From contig CAVPTW010000022.1 in assembly GCA_963708735.1 (NCBI GenBank), positions 186,001-250,000 on the forward strand: a stretch of DNA of 64,000 bases. The letters run 5' to 3'. The first letter of the stretch is position 1. Each line of letters opens with the position of its first letter. Below the pieces are notes generated by a model that searched no databases, was not told the DNA's origin, and saw only the letters and a program-made list of their open reading frames with translations. Below are positions 54,497 through 63,520 of this stretch, piece after piece. This DNA comes from JAGPUQ01 sp963708735. GTDB taxonomy: Bacteria; Pseudomonadota; Gammaproteobacteria; Pseudomonadales; Porticoccaceae. The position numbers and the translations under genes are program-made.

Positions 54497-55552
54497 ATGG
54501 ATTTTGGCCCACGGGAGGTCCTCATTGCACTGGGCGCCCTGTTGGTGTGCGGCATCATTCTGGATGGTGTGCGCCGGATGCGGGCGGCCCGGCGCGGCAG
54601 TTTGCGCGGCCCGCGTCGGCAATCCATTTTTGACGACGACAGCCAGTCCTCCACCGATCACGACAACGATGAATTACCGGGCTCGGTCCGGGTCGTGGCG
54701 ATTCGCGACGAACAGGCGACGGCGGAGATCAACCAGAGCCTGCGCCAGCGCAGCGATCCCACATTTGCCTTCCGCGCCAAGCCTTACCGCGAACCGGCAC
54801 AGGAGCAGGACGGGGATGCGTTGGCGCCGGACCCGTCCCCGTCCCCGCCCCTATCGGTGGATCAAGCCGGCGTGCCGGATCCGGTCGCGGAGCCAATGCC
54901 CGAACCGGTCGTCGCAACCGACACCCTGATTCCGCAACGGGAGCGCGATGTCGAATGCACCGACAGGCTCGAACTCGACGTGGATGACCTGCCGCTCTTC
55001 CGAGGCGAGCCGGCTCCGAACATATCCATCAGCGCAGAAAAGTCCGCGCGCTCGACGCGGGGAGGAAGGCGGCGGGGCAGGGCATCGACCGCAGTCGATC
55101 CGGCGGCCCAAGAAGTGGGGGAAACCGATGCGGTGGTCATTCACCTGATGGCGCCGCCCGGACAGATGTTCAGTGCCAGGCCATTGTTTGCCGCGTTGCT
55201 GAACGCCGGATTGAAATTTGGCGAGCGCAATATTTTCCACAGTTATGCCGACGACAGTACCGGCGGCGAATCCGTAGCACGCTTCAGCGTCGCCAATGCG
55301 CTGAAGCCGGGCGCCTTTGAGGGCTCCCTGCACGAGTTCAGTACCCCGGGTGTGGCTTTTTTCATGCTGATCAACGAGCGGTCGGACCCGCTGGCCGTAT
55401 TCGACGATATGCTGGCCTCCGCTCAGGCAGCGGCGCGGGAACTGGACGCCGAGCTGAGGGATGAACAGCGCGCCAGTCTGACGCGCGGCGGCATCGCGCT
55501 TTACCGCCAGCGTATTCTTGAGTACAGCCGCCGGCACGGCCTCCCGGACTGA
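54497..55552 (+). CDS. zipA: Cell division protein ZipA
   Basis: ZipA tethers FtsZ to the inner membrane. The 351-residue protein has an N-terminal membrane helix (about 6-22), a basic/arginine-rich stretch, a long Pro-rich unstructured linker and the C-terminal FtsZ-binding domain (about 205-340; HLMAPPGQMFSARPLFAAL). The ATG at 54497 has AGGTAGGG upstream and begins the helix; an in-frame start at 54458 does not fit. The smc-zipA-ligA order is standard in Pseudomonas. Confidence 0.93.
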   Translation: MDFGPREVLIALGALLVCGIILDGVRRMRAARRGSLRGPRRQSIFDDDSQSSTDHDNDELPGSVRVVAIRDEQATAEINQSLRQRSDPTFAFRAKPYREPAQEQDGDALAPDPSPSPPLSVDQAGVPDPVAEPMPEPVVATDTLIPQRERDVECTDRLELDVDDLPLFRGEPAPNISISAEKSARSTRGGRRRGRASTAVDPAAQEVGETDAVVIHLMAPPGQMFSARPLFAALLNAGLKFGERNIFHSYADDSTGGESVARFSVANALKPGAFEGSLHEFSTPGVAFFMLINERSDPLAVFDDMLASAQAAARELDAELRDEQRASLTRGGIALYRQRILEYSRRHGLPD

Positions 55553-55557
55553 TTGTC

Positions 55558-57618
55558 GTGCCGGATACGACGGCGCCCCCGGAGCTTGCCCAGGAGGCCA
55601 GATTGCTGCGCGAGCAGCTTCACCGCCACAACATCAGCTACTACGCCGAAGACAATCCGCGCATCAGTGACGCGCAATACGACAGCCTGCTGCGCCGACT
55701 TCAGGACATCGAAAATCTTTACCCCGAGCTGCGCACCCCTGATTCTCCGACCCAGCGGGTAGGCGCGCCGCCGCTCGCCGCGTTCGCTCCGGTGCGGCAT
55801 GCGGTACCCATGCTCTCCCTCGAGAATGCTTTCGGGGTCGAAGAACTGCGGGACTTCGACCGCCGCGTGCGCGAACGCCTTGGCCTCGATGCTTCGCCGG
55901 AGTATGTGTGTGAGCCGAAATTCGATGGCCTCGCGGTGAGTCTGCGCTATCAGGACGGCGTTTTTGTCCGGGGTGCCACCCGGGGCGACGGCGAAACCGG
56001 CGAGGACGTCAGCGCCAATCTGCGTACCATCGCGTCGATTCCCCTGCGGCTCGACGGGGCGTCCGTGCCGCCAGTGCTGGAGGTACGCGGCGAGGTCTAC
56101 ATGTCGCTCCGGGGCTTCGCGGAGCTGAATGCGCGCGCCGAACAAGCCGGGGAAAAGGTCTTCGTGAACCCCCGCAATGCCGCCGCCGGCAGCTTGCGCC
56201 AACTGGATTCGCGCATCACCGCGAGCCGACCGCTGCGGTTCTGCGCTTACGGGATCGGTCAGACGGAAGGTTGGGATGACCCCGATACCCAGGCGGAACT
56301 GCTGGCCCGCCTGCGGGCCTGGGGTTTTCCCGTGAGTCCGCTGTTGACAGTGGCGGCAACGCTGGATGAAGTCATCGCCTATTTCGAGCGCCTTGCCACG
56401 CTGCGTTCCGAGCTCGACTATGCCATCGACGGTGCCGTCATCAAGGTGAACCGTCTCGATCTTCAGCGTCAGCTCGGCTTTGTCGCGCGCGCGCCGCGCT
56501 CGATGGTCGCCTGCAAGTTTCCCGCGGAAGAGGCCACCACGACATTGCTCGGCGTGGAGTTTCAGGTCGGACGCACCGGGGTTGTCACGCCGGTGGCGCG
56601 CTTGCGTCCGGTATTTGTCGGAGGTGTGACGGTCGCCAACGCAACCTTGCACAACGCCGACGAGATCGCCCGACTGGATGCCCGGATCGGGGACACCCTG
56701 GTGGTGCGCCGCGCCGGCGACGTGATTCCCCAGGTGGTGCGCGTGGTCAGTGAACTGCGCCCACGCGAAGCGCAACCCATCGTCTTTCCCGACCGATGCC
56801 CGGTGTGCCGATCTCCTCTGGAGCGGACGCCCGGCGAGGCTGCCGTGCGGTGCACGGGCGGCCTGGTGTGCCGTGCGCAGCGCCGCGAATCCATCCGGCA
56901 TTTCGCCAGTCGCGGGGCGCTCGATATCGAAGGGCTCGGCGAAAAGATCATCGAGCAACTGGTGGAGCGCGAGCTGGTGACGACGGTGGCCGATCTGTAT
57001 CGGCTCGAACGCGCCCAACTCCTGAGCCTCGACCGCATGGCGGAAAAATCGGCGGACAATCTGCTCGCGGCCATCGCGCGCTCCCGGGAAACGACCTTGC
57101 CGCGCTTTCTGTTCGCTCTGGGCATCCGCGAGGTGGGTCAGGCGACGGCACGGGCACTGGCCCGGCATTTCGGAACCCTCGATGCCTTGATTGCGGCCGC
57201 GGAAGCAGATGCCGCTACCCCGGAATCCCAACAGCTGTCGCAGGTGCGTGACGTGGGACCCATCGTTGCGGGCCACATCAAGGATTTTTTTGCGAACCCG
57301 GACAATCGCGCTGTGGTGTCGGCGCTGCGCGCCGCGGGCGTCCACTGGCCGGAGCAGCCGGTCAAAATCGCTGCGTTGCCGCTGGCGGGCCAGACCTGGG
57401 TGCTGACCGGAACTCTGGAACATATGTCCCGGGACGACGCCCGGGAGCGTCTGGAAGCCCTGGGCGCCACGGTCGCCGGCAGTGTTTCCGCGCGCACCCA
57501 TGCTGTGGTCGCGGGCGCCAAGGCGGGTTCGAAGCTCGAACGCGCGCGCGCGCTGGGCGTGCGGATCCTCGACGAAGCAGAGTTCATGAAGTTGCTGCAA
57601 TACAATAGCGACGGTTGA
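55558..57618 (+). CDS. ligA: NAD-dependent DNA ligase
   Basis: LigA seals nicks in replication and repair, using NAD. The 686-residue protein has the adenylated Lys121 in CEPKFDGLAVSLRY, an OB fold, a zinc finger with Cys414, Cys417, Cys432 and Cys438, tandem helix-hairpin-helix motifs and a C-terminal BRCT domain (about 605-686). The start is a GTG at 55558, five bases after zipA. Confidence 0.97.
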   Translation: MPDTTAPPELAQEARLLREQLHRHNISYYAEDNPRISDAQYDSLLRRLQDIENLYPELRTPDSPTQRVGAPPLAAFAPVRHAVPMLSLENAFGVEELRDFDRRVRERLGLDASPEYVCEPKFDGLAVSLRYQDGVFVRGATRGDGETGEDVSANLRTIASIPLRLDGASVPPVLEVRGEVYMSLRGFAELNARAEQAGEKVFVNPRNAAAGSLRQLDSRITASRPLRFCAYGIGQTEGWDDPDTQAELLARLRAWGFPVSPLLTVAATLDEVIAYFERLATLRSELDYAIDGAVIKVNRLDLQRQLGFVARAPRSMVACKFPAEEATTTLLGVEFQVGRTGVVTPVARLRPVFVGGVTVANATLHNADEIARLDARIGDTLVVRRAGDVIPQVVRVVSELRPREAQPIVFPDRCPVCRSPLERTPGEAAVRCTGGLVCRAQRRESIRHFASRGALDIEGLGEKIIEQLVERELVTTVADLYRLERAQLLSLDRMAEKSADNLLAAIARSRETTLPRFLFALGIREVGQATARALARHFGTLDALIAAAEADAATPESQQLSQVRDVGPIVAGHIKDFFANPDNRAVVSALRAAGVHWPEQPVKIAALPLAGQTWVLTGTLEHMSRDDARERLEALGATVAGSVSARTHAVVAGAKAGSKLERARALGVRILDEAEFMKLLQYNSDG

Positions 57619-57649
57619 TCGGGTTCGGACGGACCCGCGTCCCAACGCG

Positions 57650-57691
57650 CCGGGAGCGATCGGCCGGATTCCGGGAGCGATCGGCCGGATT
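57650..57691. repeat. Tandem 21-base direct repeat downstream of ligA
   Basis: Two identical 21-base units lie head to tail at 57650-57670 and 57671-57691, each beginning CCGGGAGCGATCGG and ending CCGGATT. The rest of the 120-base gap between ligA and the next gene has no clear feature. Each unit contains the near-palindrome GATCGGCCGGATT. Confidence 0.85.
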
Positions 57692-57738
57692 GATGGCGAA
57701 ACTATGAGACGGGTACGAAAATCGATTGGAGAGCGGGC

Positions 57739-58152
57739 TTGGACGGTGAGACGGTGGTGTACGGTTGCATCAAGGATTGCGTGCCGAGTCGCGATGCAGA
57801 AGAGCGGCTGCGGATCAATCGCGGCGTGATCGAAGAATTGCCGTCGATCGATACCTGGCCGTTGATTTCCCGGGAGATGTTTGGCTGCCCCGAGCGTCCG
57901 CTGCTGCTCAATGGTCCGCACACCGAGGTCGTGCATTTCGGCGCCGCCTATCAGGGCATCGAATACGAGTGGGAGCTGTGGCTGCGGGAATTCGAAGCCG
58001 TGCTCTCCCGCATGTACTGGGTATCGGCGACGGTACACCTCGAAACCGAGCTTGCGGGTACGCACTCCTTTCACTGGGACAGCGCCGGCGACTGTCATCG
58101 TCCGGGCGGCACCGCGCCGCGCGTACGCTGCGAGTGGAGTCACGAGTCCTGA
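57739..58152 (+). CDS. Conserved-looking hypothetical protein
   Basis: This 137-residue soluble protein is not recognised. It begins with a TTG at 57739 that has GGAGAG about five bases upstream. No signal peptide or membrane helix is seen. It has two N-terminal cysteines (YGCIKDCVPS), an aromatic-rich middle (IEYEWELWLREFEAVLSRMY) and a His/Trp-rich C-terminus (THSFHWDSAGDCHRP). Coding character, ribosome binding site and fit between ligA and the MFS gene support expression, but no function can be proposed. Confidence 0.65.
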   Translation: MDGETVVYGCIKDCVPSRDAEERLRINRGVIEELPSIDTWPLISREMFGCPERPLLLNGPHTEVVHFGAAYQGIEYEWELWLREFEAVLSRMYWVSATVHLETELAGTHSFHWDSAGDCHRPGGTAPRVRCEWSHES

Positions 58153-58206
58153 GCTGTCCCCGTCGATCGCTGCCGGTCCGCGTGTCGCCGGGCCTGAACG
58201 CGCGGG

Positions 58207-59436
58207 GTGATCGCAGTGCTTGATGCTGTGCGTCCGGGACGCTTTCGCTGGTATCTCGGCGGCGTGGGCACGGGCGCCGTCGCGATGGGGCTGCAAGTCG
58301 TGCTGTTTCCCTGGATGCTGGTCGGGGTGCTGCACGAAACGCCCGCCCGGGTCGGGCTGGCGCAGACCGCGGTCCTGGTTCCGAGCCTGCTGTTGATTCT
58401 GCTGGGCGGTGCCATTTCCGACAACCGCCATCTCGGCACCTATGTGCGGCGCCTGTTCTTTCTCTATGTACCGCCCTGCGGCCTGCTGCTCTGGGCCGCG
58501 CTGACCGCGCGGCTCGACTATCCGCTGCTGCTTCTGTTCGGTGTGTGCTACGGCACCATCACCGCCTTCGTGCAGCCGGCGCGGGAAGGACTGTTACCCC
58601 AGGTTTATGCCGGCAATATCCAGCAGTCGGTGGCGCAATCCACCTTTGTGCAGTTTGCGGCCCAGAGTGTGGGTATCGTGGCCGCCGGGCAGTTCGATCG
58701 CGTCGGCTTGCCGCTGCTGCTGCTGGTTCAGATGGTGATGTTCGTGATCGCCGGGAACCTGTTCCGCCGCGCGCAGCCGGCCCATGAGGGTTTGCAGAAG
58801 GGACGGCGCCGGGAACCTCTGGGGGTTACTTCCGGTTTCGCGACGGTCTGGCGGTTGCCCGGGCTGCGCGCGCTGATGGCCGTGGTCAGCATCACCGGTT
58901 TTTTCGGTTTCGGCGCTTATCTGGTGGCGGTGCCGCTGATGATCCGCGAGATCTACCACGGCGGTGCCGGACTCTTCTCCGTGGTGCAACTGTGTTTCAC
59001 GCTCGGTGTGTTGAGCGCGAACCTGCTCTTCATGCGCCGCGGCTCGTCCCTCGGCCAGCCCGGTCGGGCGCTGATTGCGAGTCTCTTTGGCCGGGGTATC
59101 GTGCTGGCGGTGCTGGCATTCCATCTGCCACTGTGGGCGCTGTTTCCGGGCGTCGTGGTCTGGGGCATGTTCTCGGGCATGGCCATTACCCTGGGCCGGG
59201 TGCTCACCCACACCCAGGCGCCGGATTCCCACCGCTCCCGCGTGGTATCCATCTATCAACTGGCGTTCTTCGGTACCGCGCCCCTGGGCGCCTGGTTGAC
59301 GGGACAGATGATTGCCGGGATTGGTGTGCTGCCGGCGCTGGCCGCGCTGGGCGGCTGCACATTGGTCGCATCCGCGCTCGCGACTTTTACGCCGGTGTGG
59401 CGAGCTGGCTCCGGAAGGCGATCAGCGCCGCCGTGA
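58207..59436 (+). CDS. MFS transporter (EntS-like, MFS_3 group)
   Basis: The 409-residue inner-membrane transporter has 10-12 hydrophobic helices and the MFS loop-2-like GGAISDNRH. The middle section QPAREGLLPQVY and QSTFVQFAAQSVGI resemble the enterobactin-exporter (EntS) group; the substrate is unknown and no siderophore genes adjoin. The start is a GTG at 58207; another GTG at 58216 is equally possible. The 3' end overlaps the convergent TrmH-type gene by 50 bases. Confidence 0.85.
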   Translation: MIAVLDAVRPGRFRWYLGGVGTGAVAMGLQVVLFPWMLVGVLHETPARVGLAQTAVLVPSLLLILLGGAISDNRHLGTYVRRLFFLYVPPCGLLLWAALTARLDYPLLLLFGVCYGTITAFVQPAREGLLPQVYAGNIQQSVAQSTFVQFAAQSVGIVAAGQFDRVGLPLLLLVQMVMFVIAGNLFRRAQPAHEGLQKGRRREPLGVTSGFATVWRLPGLRALMAVVSITGFFGFGAYLVAVPLMIREIYHGGAGLFSVVQLCFTLGVLSANLLFMRRGSSLGQPGRALIASLFGRGIVLAVLAFHLPLWALFPGVVVWGMFSGMAITLGRVLTHTQAPDSHRSRVVSIYQLAFFGTAPLGAWLTGQMIAGIGVLPALAALGGCTLVASALATFTPVWRAGSGRRSAPP

Positions 59437-60178
59437 CCGCGACATTGAGCGATTCCACGCCATTGGCCATGGGGATGCGCACCCGGCGTTGGGCGAGCGC
59501 CGATACCGCCGCGGATACGCCATCGGTCTCGTTGCCCAGCACATAAACCACCGCGCCCCGGGGTCGGTAAGCACCCAGCGCCACAGGCGCATCGGCGGCC
59601 AGCACGACGATCTCGACTCCCTGGGCCGCGAGCTCGGCGAGGGCATCGGGCAGACGTTCGCAGCGCCACAAGGGGCAGCGAAACAGGGTGCCGGCGCTGG
59701 CCTTGATGACCAGCGGCGACAGGGGCGCGCAGCCCTGGCGCGGCAGCAGCAGACCATCCAGGGGACTCGCGCAGACGGTGCGCACAATCATGCCCAGGTT
59801 CTGGGGATTGGTGACGCGATCCAGGGCGAGAAGTTGCAGCGGTCGCACGCCCGCCAGCGGCAGATCGCGGTAGTCGGCGTGGTGGGGGCAGGCGATATCG
59901 GCGGCGACGCCCTGGTCCTGGCGCCCGTTCTTCGAAATCCGCGCCAGCTCTTCGCGGCTGTGGTGGCGGACATCGATGCCGCGTTGTTGCGCCAGGGCGA
60001 GCAGTTCGGCGATGGTGCCATCCGGCCGATTACTGGTTGCCAGATGCAAGCGGTGCACGCTCAGGAGCGGATCGCGCAGCGCTTCGAGGACCGGGTTGCG
60101 CCCGTAGACGGTAATGAACCTGGCGTAGAACTGCTTCTTTTCCTGGTAATCCACGCCGCGTCTGCTCAGCCCAGACAT
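59387..60178 (-). CDS. TrmH/SpoU family RNA 2'-O-methyltransferase (RlmB-like)
   Basis: The 263-residue SPOUT enzyme has an N-terminal substrate-binding domain (TVYGRNPVLEAL) and the knotted SAM domain with the three motifs LDRVTNPQNLGMIVRT, VLGNETDGVS and IPMANGVESLNVAVTAAL. RlmB (23S rRNA G2251) is the closest named relative, but a tRNA or other rRNA site is possible. The start ATG lies 13 bases inside the end of pdxJ, and there is no clear ribosome binding site, so translation is probably coupled. It is the last gene of the minus-strand run. Confidence 0.85.
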   Translation of the reverse strand: MSGLSRRGVDYQEKKQFYARFITVYGRNPVLEALRDPLLSVHRLHLATSNRPDGTIAELLALAQQRGIDVRHHSREELARISKNGRQDQGVAADIACPHHADYRDLPLAGVRPLQLLALDRVTNPQNLGMIVRTVCASPLDGLLLPRQGCAPLSPLVIKASAGTLFRCPLWRCERLPDALAELAAQGVEIVVLAADAPVALGAYRPRGAVVYVLGNETDGVSAAVSALAQRRVRIPMANGVESLNVAVTAALIAFRSQLATPA

Positions 60179-60915
60179 TGGAGGTAGGCTGTCACGGCAC
60201 GGGGCAGGCCCATGGCGAGAGCATCCACGATCAGGGCATGGCCGATGGAGACTTCGAGCAGCTGGGGCAGAGCGGCGGCAAAGTCGCGCAGATTGTCCAG
60301 ATTGAGGTCGTGCCCCGCGTTGACGCCGAGCCCGAGCGCGGCGGCGTGCGCCGCCGCCTGTTGATAAGGCGCGAGGGCGGTGTTCCCCGCGCCATCCCGG
60401 TGGGCGGCGGCGTAGGGCCCCGTGTAGAGCTCGATGCGATCCGCGCCGAGCGCGGCGGCGCGGGCGATCTGCGCCGGATCCGGGTCCATGAACAGGCTGA
60501 CGCGCACTCCCCAGGCCTTGAGTTGCGCGATCACCGGCGCCAGTGCCGCGCCATCGCGGGCGAGATCGAAGCCGTGGTCCGAGGTGAGCTGATTCGCGTC
60601 GTCCGGCACCAGGGTGCATTGCTGCGGACGGGTTTCGGCCACCAGGGCCAAGAGTCCCGGATAAGTGCCGGCAGCCGGCGCAAACGGGTTGCCTTCGATA
60701 TTGAATTCGCGACCCGGGCAAGTCGCCACCAGCGCGGCCAGGGCGCGCACATCGTCCGGGCGGATATGGCGCTGGTCGGGGCGCGGATGGACGGTGATCC
60801 CCGCTGCGTCCGCCGCCAGGCACACCCTTGCGTGCGCCACCACGTCGGGGTAGTTGCCGGGTCGGGAGTTGCGCAGCAGCGCGATCTTGTTCAGGTTGAC
60901 GCTGAGGGCCGTCAC
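60166..60915 (-). CDS. pdxJ: Pyridoxine 5'-phosphate synthase
   Basis: PdxJ joins 1-deoxy-D-xylulose 5-phosphate and 3-amino-1-hydroxyacetone phosphate to give pyridoxine 5'-phosphate. The 249-residue TIM barrel shows LSVNLNKIALLRNSR, ITVHPRPDQRHIR, FNIEGNPF and SIGHALIVDALAMGL. The start is a GTG at 60915. It follows the cyclophilin gene by seven bases, not recO/acpS as in enterics. Confidence 0.95.
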   Translation of the reverse strand: MTALSVNLNKIALLRNSRPGNYPDVVAHARVCLAADAAGITVHPRPDQRHIRPDDVRALAALVATCPGREFNIEGNPFAPAAGTYPGLLALVAETRPQQCTLVPDDANQLTSDHGFDLARDGAALAPVIAQLKAWGVRVSLFMDPDPAQIARAAALGADRIELYTGPYAAAHRDGAGNTALAPYQQAAAHAAALGLGVNAGHDLNLDNLRDFAAALPQLLEVSIGHALIVDALAMGLPRAVTAYLQCLG

Positions 60916-60922
60916 TGCCGGA

Positions 60923-61525
60923 CTAGATCCGCTTTGCCTTGATGATCAGGATGGGCTCACGGGGTTGTTGAACAAAGGCGCCACCGTTGTTGACCGTCGG
61001 GGCGGCACCGATGCGATCCAGCACGTCCTCGCCCTGGACGATGTGGCCGAACACCGTGTAACCGGGCTGGTCGCCTTTGGCGTTGAGCGCATCGTTATCC
61101 TTGAGATTGAAGTAAAACTGGGCGGCAGCGCTGTCCGGATCGGGTTTGCGCGCCATGGCAATGGTGCCGCGCGCGTTGCCGAGACCGCCGACGGATTCGT
61201 TCTTGACGGTTGCGCGGGTCGGCCTTTCGCTGCCATCCGCGGTGTAGCCGCCGCCCTGGGCGACGAATCCGGCGACTACGCGGTGGAACTGAAGGCCATC
61301 GTAGAAGCCGCTGTCGACGTACTGGAGGAAGTTCGCCACCGTCGCCGGTGCGCGCTCCGCATCCAGTTCGATGCGTATATCGCCGACGCTGGTGTGCAGT
61401 TCGACCAGCGGCTTTACGGCGGGAGCGGCGCTCGCCGCGGTGACAGTCAGGCCCAAGCTGGTCAACAGAATCAGCGCAAGATTTTTCAGAAGCGGTTTTT
61501 TCTGAACAAAGGTTTTCAGTTCCAT
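60923..61525 (-). CDS. Periplasmic peptidyl-prolyl cis-trans isomerase (cyclophilin, PpiA-type)
   Basis: The 200-residue protein has an N-terminal signal peptide (hydrophobic 14-30, ending ASAAP) and a bacterial cyclophilin domain with FHRVVAGFVAQGGG, the active-site Phe-His-Arg and QFYFNLKDND. It speeds prolyl isomerisation of exported proteins. The ATG at 61525 lies 10 bases inside the SH3-protein gene. Confidence 0.92.
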   Translation of the reverse strand: MELKTFVQKKPLLKNLALILLTSLGLTVTAASAAPAVKPLVELHTSVGDIRIELDAERAPATVANFLQYVDSGFYDGLQFHRVVAGFVAQGGGYTADGSERPTRATVKNESVGGLGNARGTIAMARKPDPDSAAAQFYFNLKDNDALNAKGDQPGYTVFGHIVQGEDVLDRIGAAPTVNNGGAFVQQPREPILIIKAKRI

Positions 61526-62238
61526 TCGGAGTATCCCCGTCGTTTCGGTTTGAGCAATGGCAGAACCGTCCCCAGCAAGGCGCCCAACGCCACCAGCAAT
61601 CCGCCGAAGATGAACCAGCGCTGGATGTCGTTGCTCTGGAGTTCTTCCTTGGTGGCGTGGAGTACATCGATTTCGGATTGCAGAATCTTGTTGCGCGTCA
61701 GGAGTGCCTGATTTTGTGCGTACAGATCGCTGGCGTCGGCGGCATCGCCGGTTGCCAGGGGATTGCTCGCAGGCGACCCTGGAGCCAGCACCGGTGCGCT
61801 GTCGGCGGTCGCTGCCGGGTTGTTTTGACCCAGTCTCAGGTTTTCAGCCTGCAGACGCTGGATCTCGTCGCGCAGGGCGGCGAGCTGGTCTCGCGCGATG
61901 GGTTGTGAGGTGAGATAACGGCTCGGCAGCCAGCCGGCGACGCCGTCGGCAGCTTCGACCCGGGTCCAGCCATCGCCGGTTTCCAGTACCTTCACCTGCG
62001 TGCCGGAACGCATCCCCGGGCGAACGATCCGACAATCGCCGCAGGCGGCTTCCCGCAGGGGTACCACGATCTCATCAATGATGTAAGCGACGTCCGCGCG
62101 CGCCAGACCGGGAGACAGGACACCGGCCCACAGGAGGCCGCTCGCGATCAACAGGCGGCCCGGACGGGGCAAGTGGCGAACGCTCGGCTGACGAAAGCGC
62201 GAACGGCGAACTGTTGCGGTAGACAGCGCGGTTGGCAT
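61516..62238 (-). CDS. TIGR04211-type SH3/coiled-coil membrane protein (YgiM-like)
   Basis: The 240-residue protein has an N-terminal signal sequence (about 28-46, ending GLARAD), a bacterial SH3 domain (about 48-115), a coiled coil (about 120-205) and a C-terminal membrane helix (about 208-228) with a short basic tail, the YgiM layout. Function is unknown; the SH3 domain suggests cell-wall contact. The start overlaps the yciI stop and the end overlaps the cyclophilin start. Confidence 0.88.
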   Translation of the reverse strand: MPTALSTATVRRSRFRQPSVRHLPRPGRLLIASGLLWAGVLSPGLARADVAYIIDEIVVPLREAACGDCRIVRPGMRSGTQVKVLETGDGWTRVEAADGVAGWLPSRYLTSQPIARDQLAALRDEIQRLQAENLRLGQNNPAATADSAPVLAPGSPASNPLATGDAADASDLYAQNQALLTRNKILQSEIDVLHATKEELQSNDIQRWFIFGGLLVALGALLGTVLPLLKPKRRGYSEWN

Positions 62239-62537
62239 CAGGGCAAAACTCGCTTGAAAGGTTTGACGGTCACCGAGGCGTAGACCCCGGCGGCGCCATA
62301 GGGGTCATCGGCCCCCCAGGCCCGGGCGGCACCGAGCGAGGGAAATTCGGCGATGACAATGCTGCCGGTAAATCCGGCGGCACCCGGGTTATCCGCATCG
62401 ACGGCCGGAGTCGGCCCCGCCACCAGCAACCGACCGGCGGCCTTGAGTGCCTCGAGGCGTGCCAGGTGCGCGGGGCGCGCCTGGAGCCGGGCGGTCAGGC
62501 TGTCGGGAGTATCCTCGCAGATGAACACGTACCACAT
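62238..62537 (-). CDS. yciI: YciI family protein
   Basis: The 99-residue protein has the dimeric alpha+beta barrel of the YciI family, with a His-Leu pair (HLARLEALKAAGRLLVAGP) and FPSLGAARAWGADDPYG carrying the conserved Asp. The catalytic role is not established in most members. It sits between a multi-span membrane protein and envelope genes, as often seen with yciB. Confidence 0.88.
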   Translation of the reverse strand: MWYVFICEDTPDSLTARLQARPAHLARLEALKAAGRLLVAGPTPAVDADNPGAAGFTGSIVIAEFPSLGAARAWGADDPYGAAGVYASVTVKPFKRVLP

Positions 62538-62546
62538 GCAACGGCC

Positions 62547-63269
62547 TCAATGCTGCGCTGGATCCGGCTGAGTCCGGAGCAGATCCTCGAACGTCAGGCC
62601 GGTCAGTCGCGTTATACGGCGAAACAGGTAGAGCAGGGCGCCCATCATGACCAGCATGGCGGGGAGGGCGATCACGGGATAGCTGAGCGCCGTCAGTCGC
62701 CCCAGTTGCTCGTTGTATTCGAGACTGCCGGCGGTGGCCGTGACCACCGCGGTGGCCAGCGCGTAATTGAGCACCGACGAAAGAAAAAACGAACTCGCCA
62801 CGATCCAGGACGCCCGCGCCAGCGCGCGTTCGAAGGATGCGACTTCACCCCGCGTCGCCAGTTCGGTGTGGATACGCGCGGTGTCCAGCACGGCGTCGTT
62901 CAGTAACAGGCTGCGTACCAGGGGCCAGCGGGTCTTCAGGGACAGCACGATACCGACGCCGAGGAGGCCGGGTATGGCAGCTTCCTTGAGCGCCAGATAG
63001 TGCGGCGGCAGTGCGAGCAGGCTGATGCCGCCGGTCAGAAAGACGCTGACCACCCCGATACCCGAGAACAGGTTGAATTTTCCGCGGCGGAAAAAATCCC
63101 AGACGCCATAGCCGATGGGAAAGGCGAGCGCCACGACAATCCCCCAGGTCGTCCCCAGGGCATTGGGGCCGCTCAATTTCGCCAGCACCAGCGAGGGCGC
63201 AATGATATTGAGCCCGAGATTGAGCAACAGGCTTTCGCGAGGTGGCGCAGTCGCGGTCGTGGCGGTCAT
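62547..63269 (-). CDS. VC0807-like integral membrane protein
   Basis: The 240-residue protein has about six hydrophobic helices, a conserved-looking GIGVVSVFLTGGISLLALP and a C-terminal amphipathic tail (RRITRLTGLTFEDLL). It resembles the uncharacterised VC0807 family; no function is known. It heads the minus-strand run and has YciI as neighbour, the slot where yciB-type septation proteins are often found. The family name is from memory of motifs, so it is less certain. Confidence 0.7.
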   Translation of the reverse strand: MTATTATAPPRESLLLNLGLNIIAPSLVLAKLSGPNALGTTWGIVVALAFPIGYGVWDFFRRGKFNLFSGIGVVSVFLTGGISLLALPPHYLALKEAAIPGLLGVGIVLSLKTRWPLVRSLLLNDAVLDTARIHTELATRGEVASFERALARASWIVASSFFLSSVLNYALATAVVTATAGSLEYNEQLGRLTALSYPVIALPAMLVMMGALLYLFRRITRLTGLTFEDLLRTQPDPAQH

Positions 63270-63470
63270 GGGGAAACGCGGTCCGGAAAGACGTCGATTC
63301 TACCGGTTTGGCGCGTCAGGGCACAGACGTGGAGGCTTGCGGACGCGCAATTTTCCGGGGCGGGTTCGATTACGGCAGGACATCGCGAGGCCGACCAGTT
63401 GCGAGGCACTGGATGGGGAGCACCGCGCAACAACGCTGCAGAAGGCGGTCGCCGCAGTTTTTGATCGGCC

Positions 63471-63479
63471 TGCTATAGT
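63471..63479 (+). promoter_or_regulatory. Candidate extended -10 promoter of yciO
   Basis: TG, one base, then TATAGT (63474-63479) lies 41 bases before the yciO ATG in the 251-base divergent gap. The -35 region is weak, as usual for extended -10 promoters. No other feature is clear in 63270-63520. Confidence 0.45.
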
Positions 63480-63520
63480 GCCGTGCGCAATCACCGGCGT
63501 GCCCGGCAGCGGATGTAGCC

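Noticed and set aside
55501..58431. Long minus-strand frame opposite ligA and the hypothetical gene
   Set aside because: Antisense shadow of ligA with Arg/His/Gln-rich translation and no motif.
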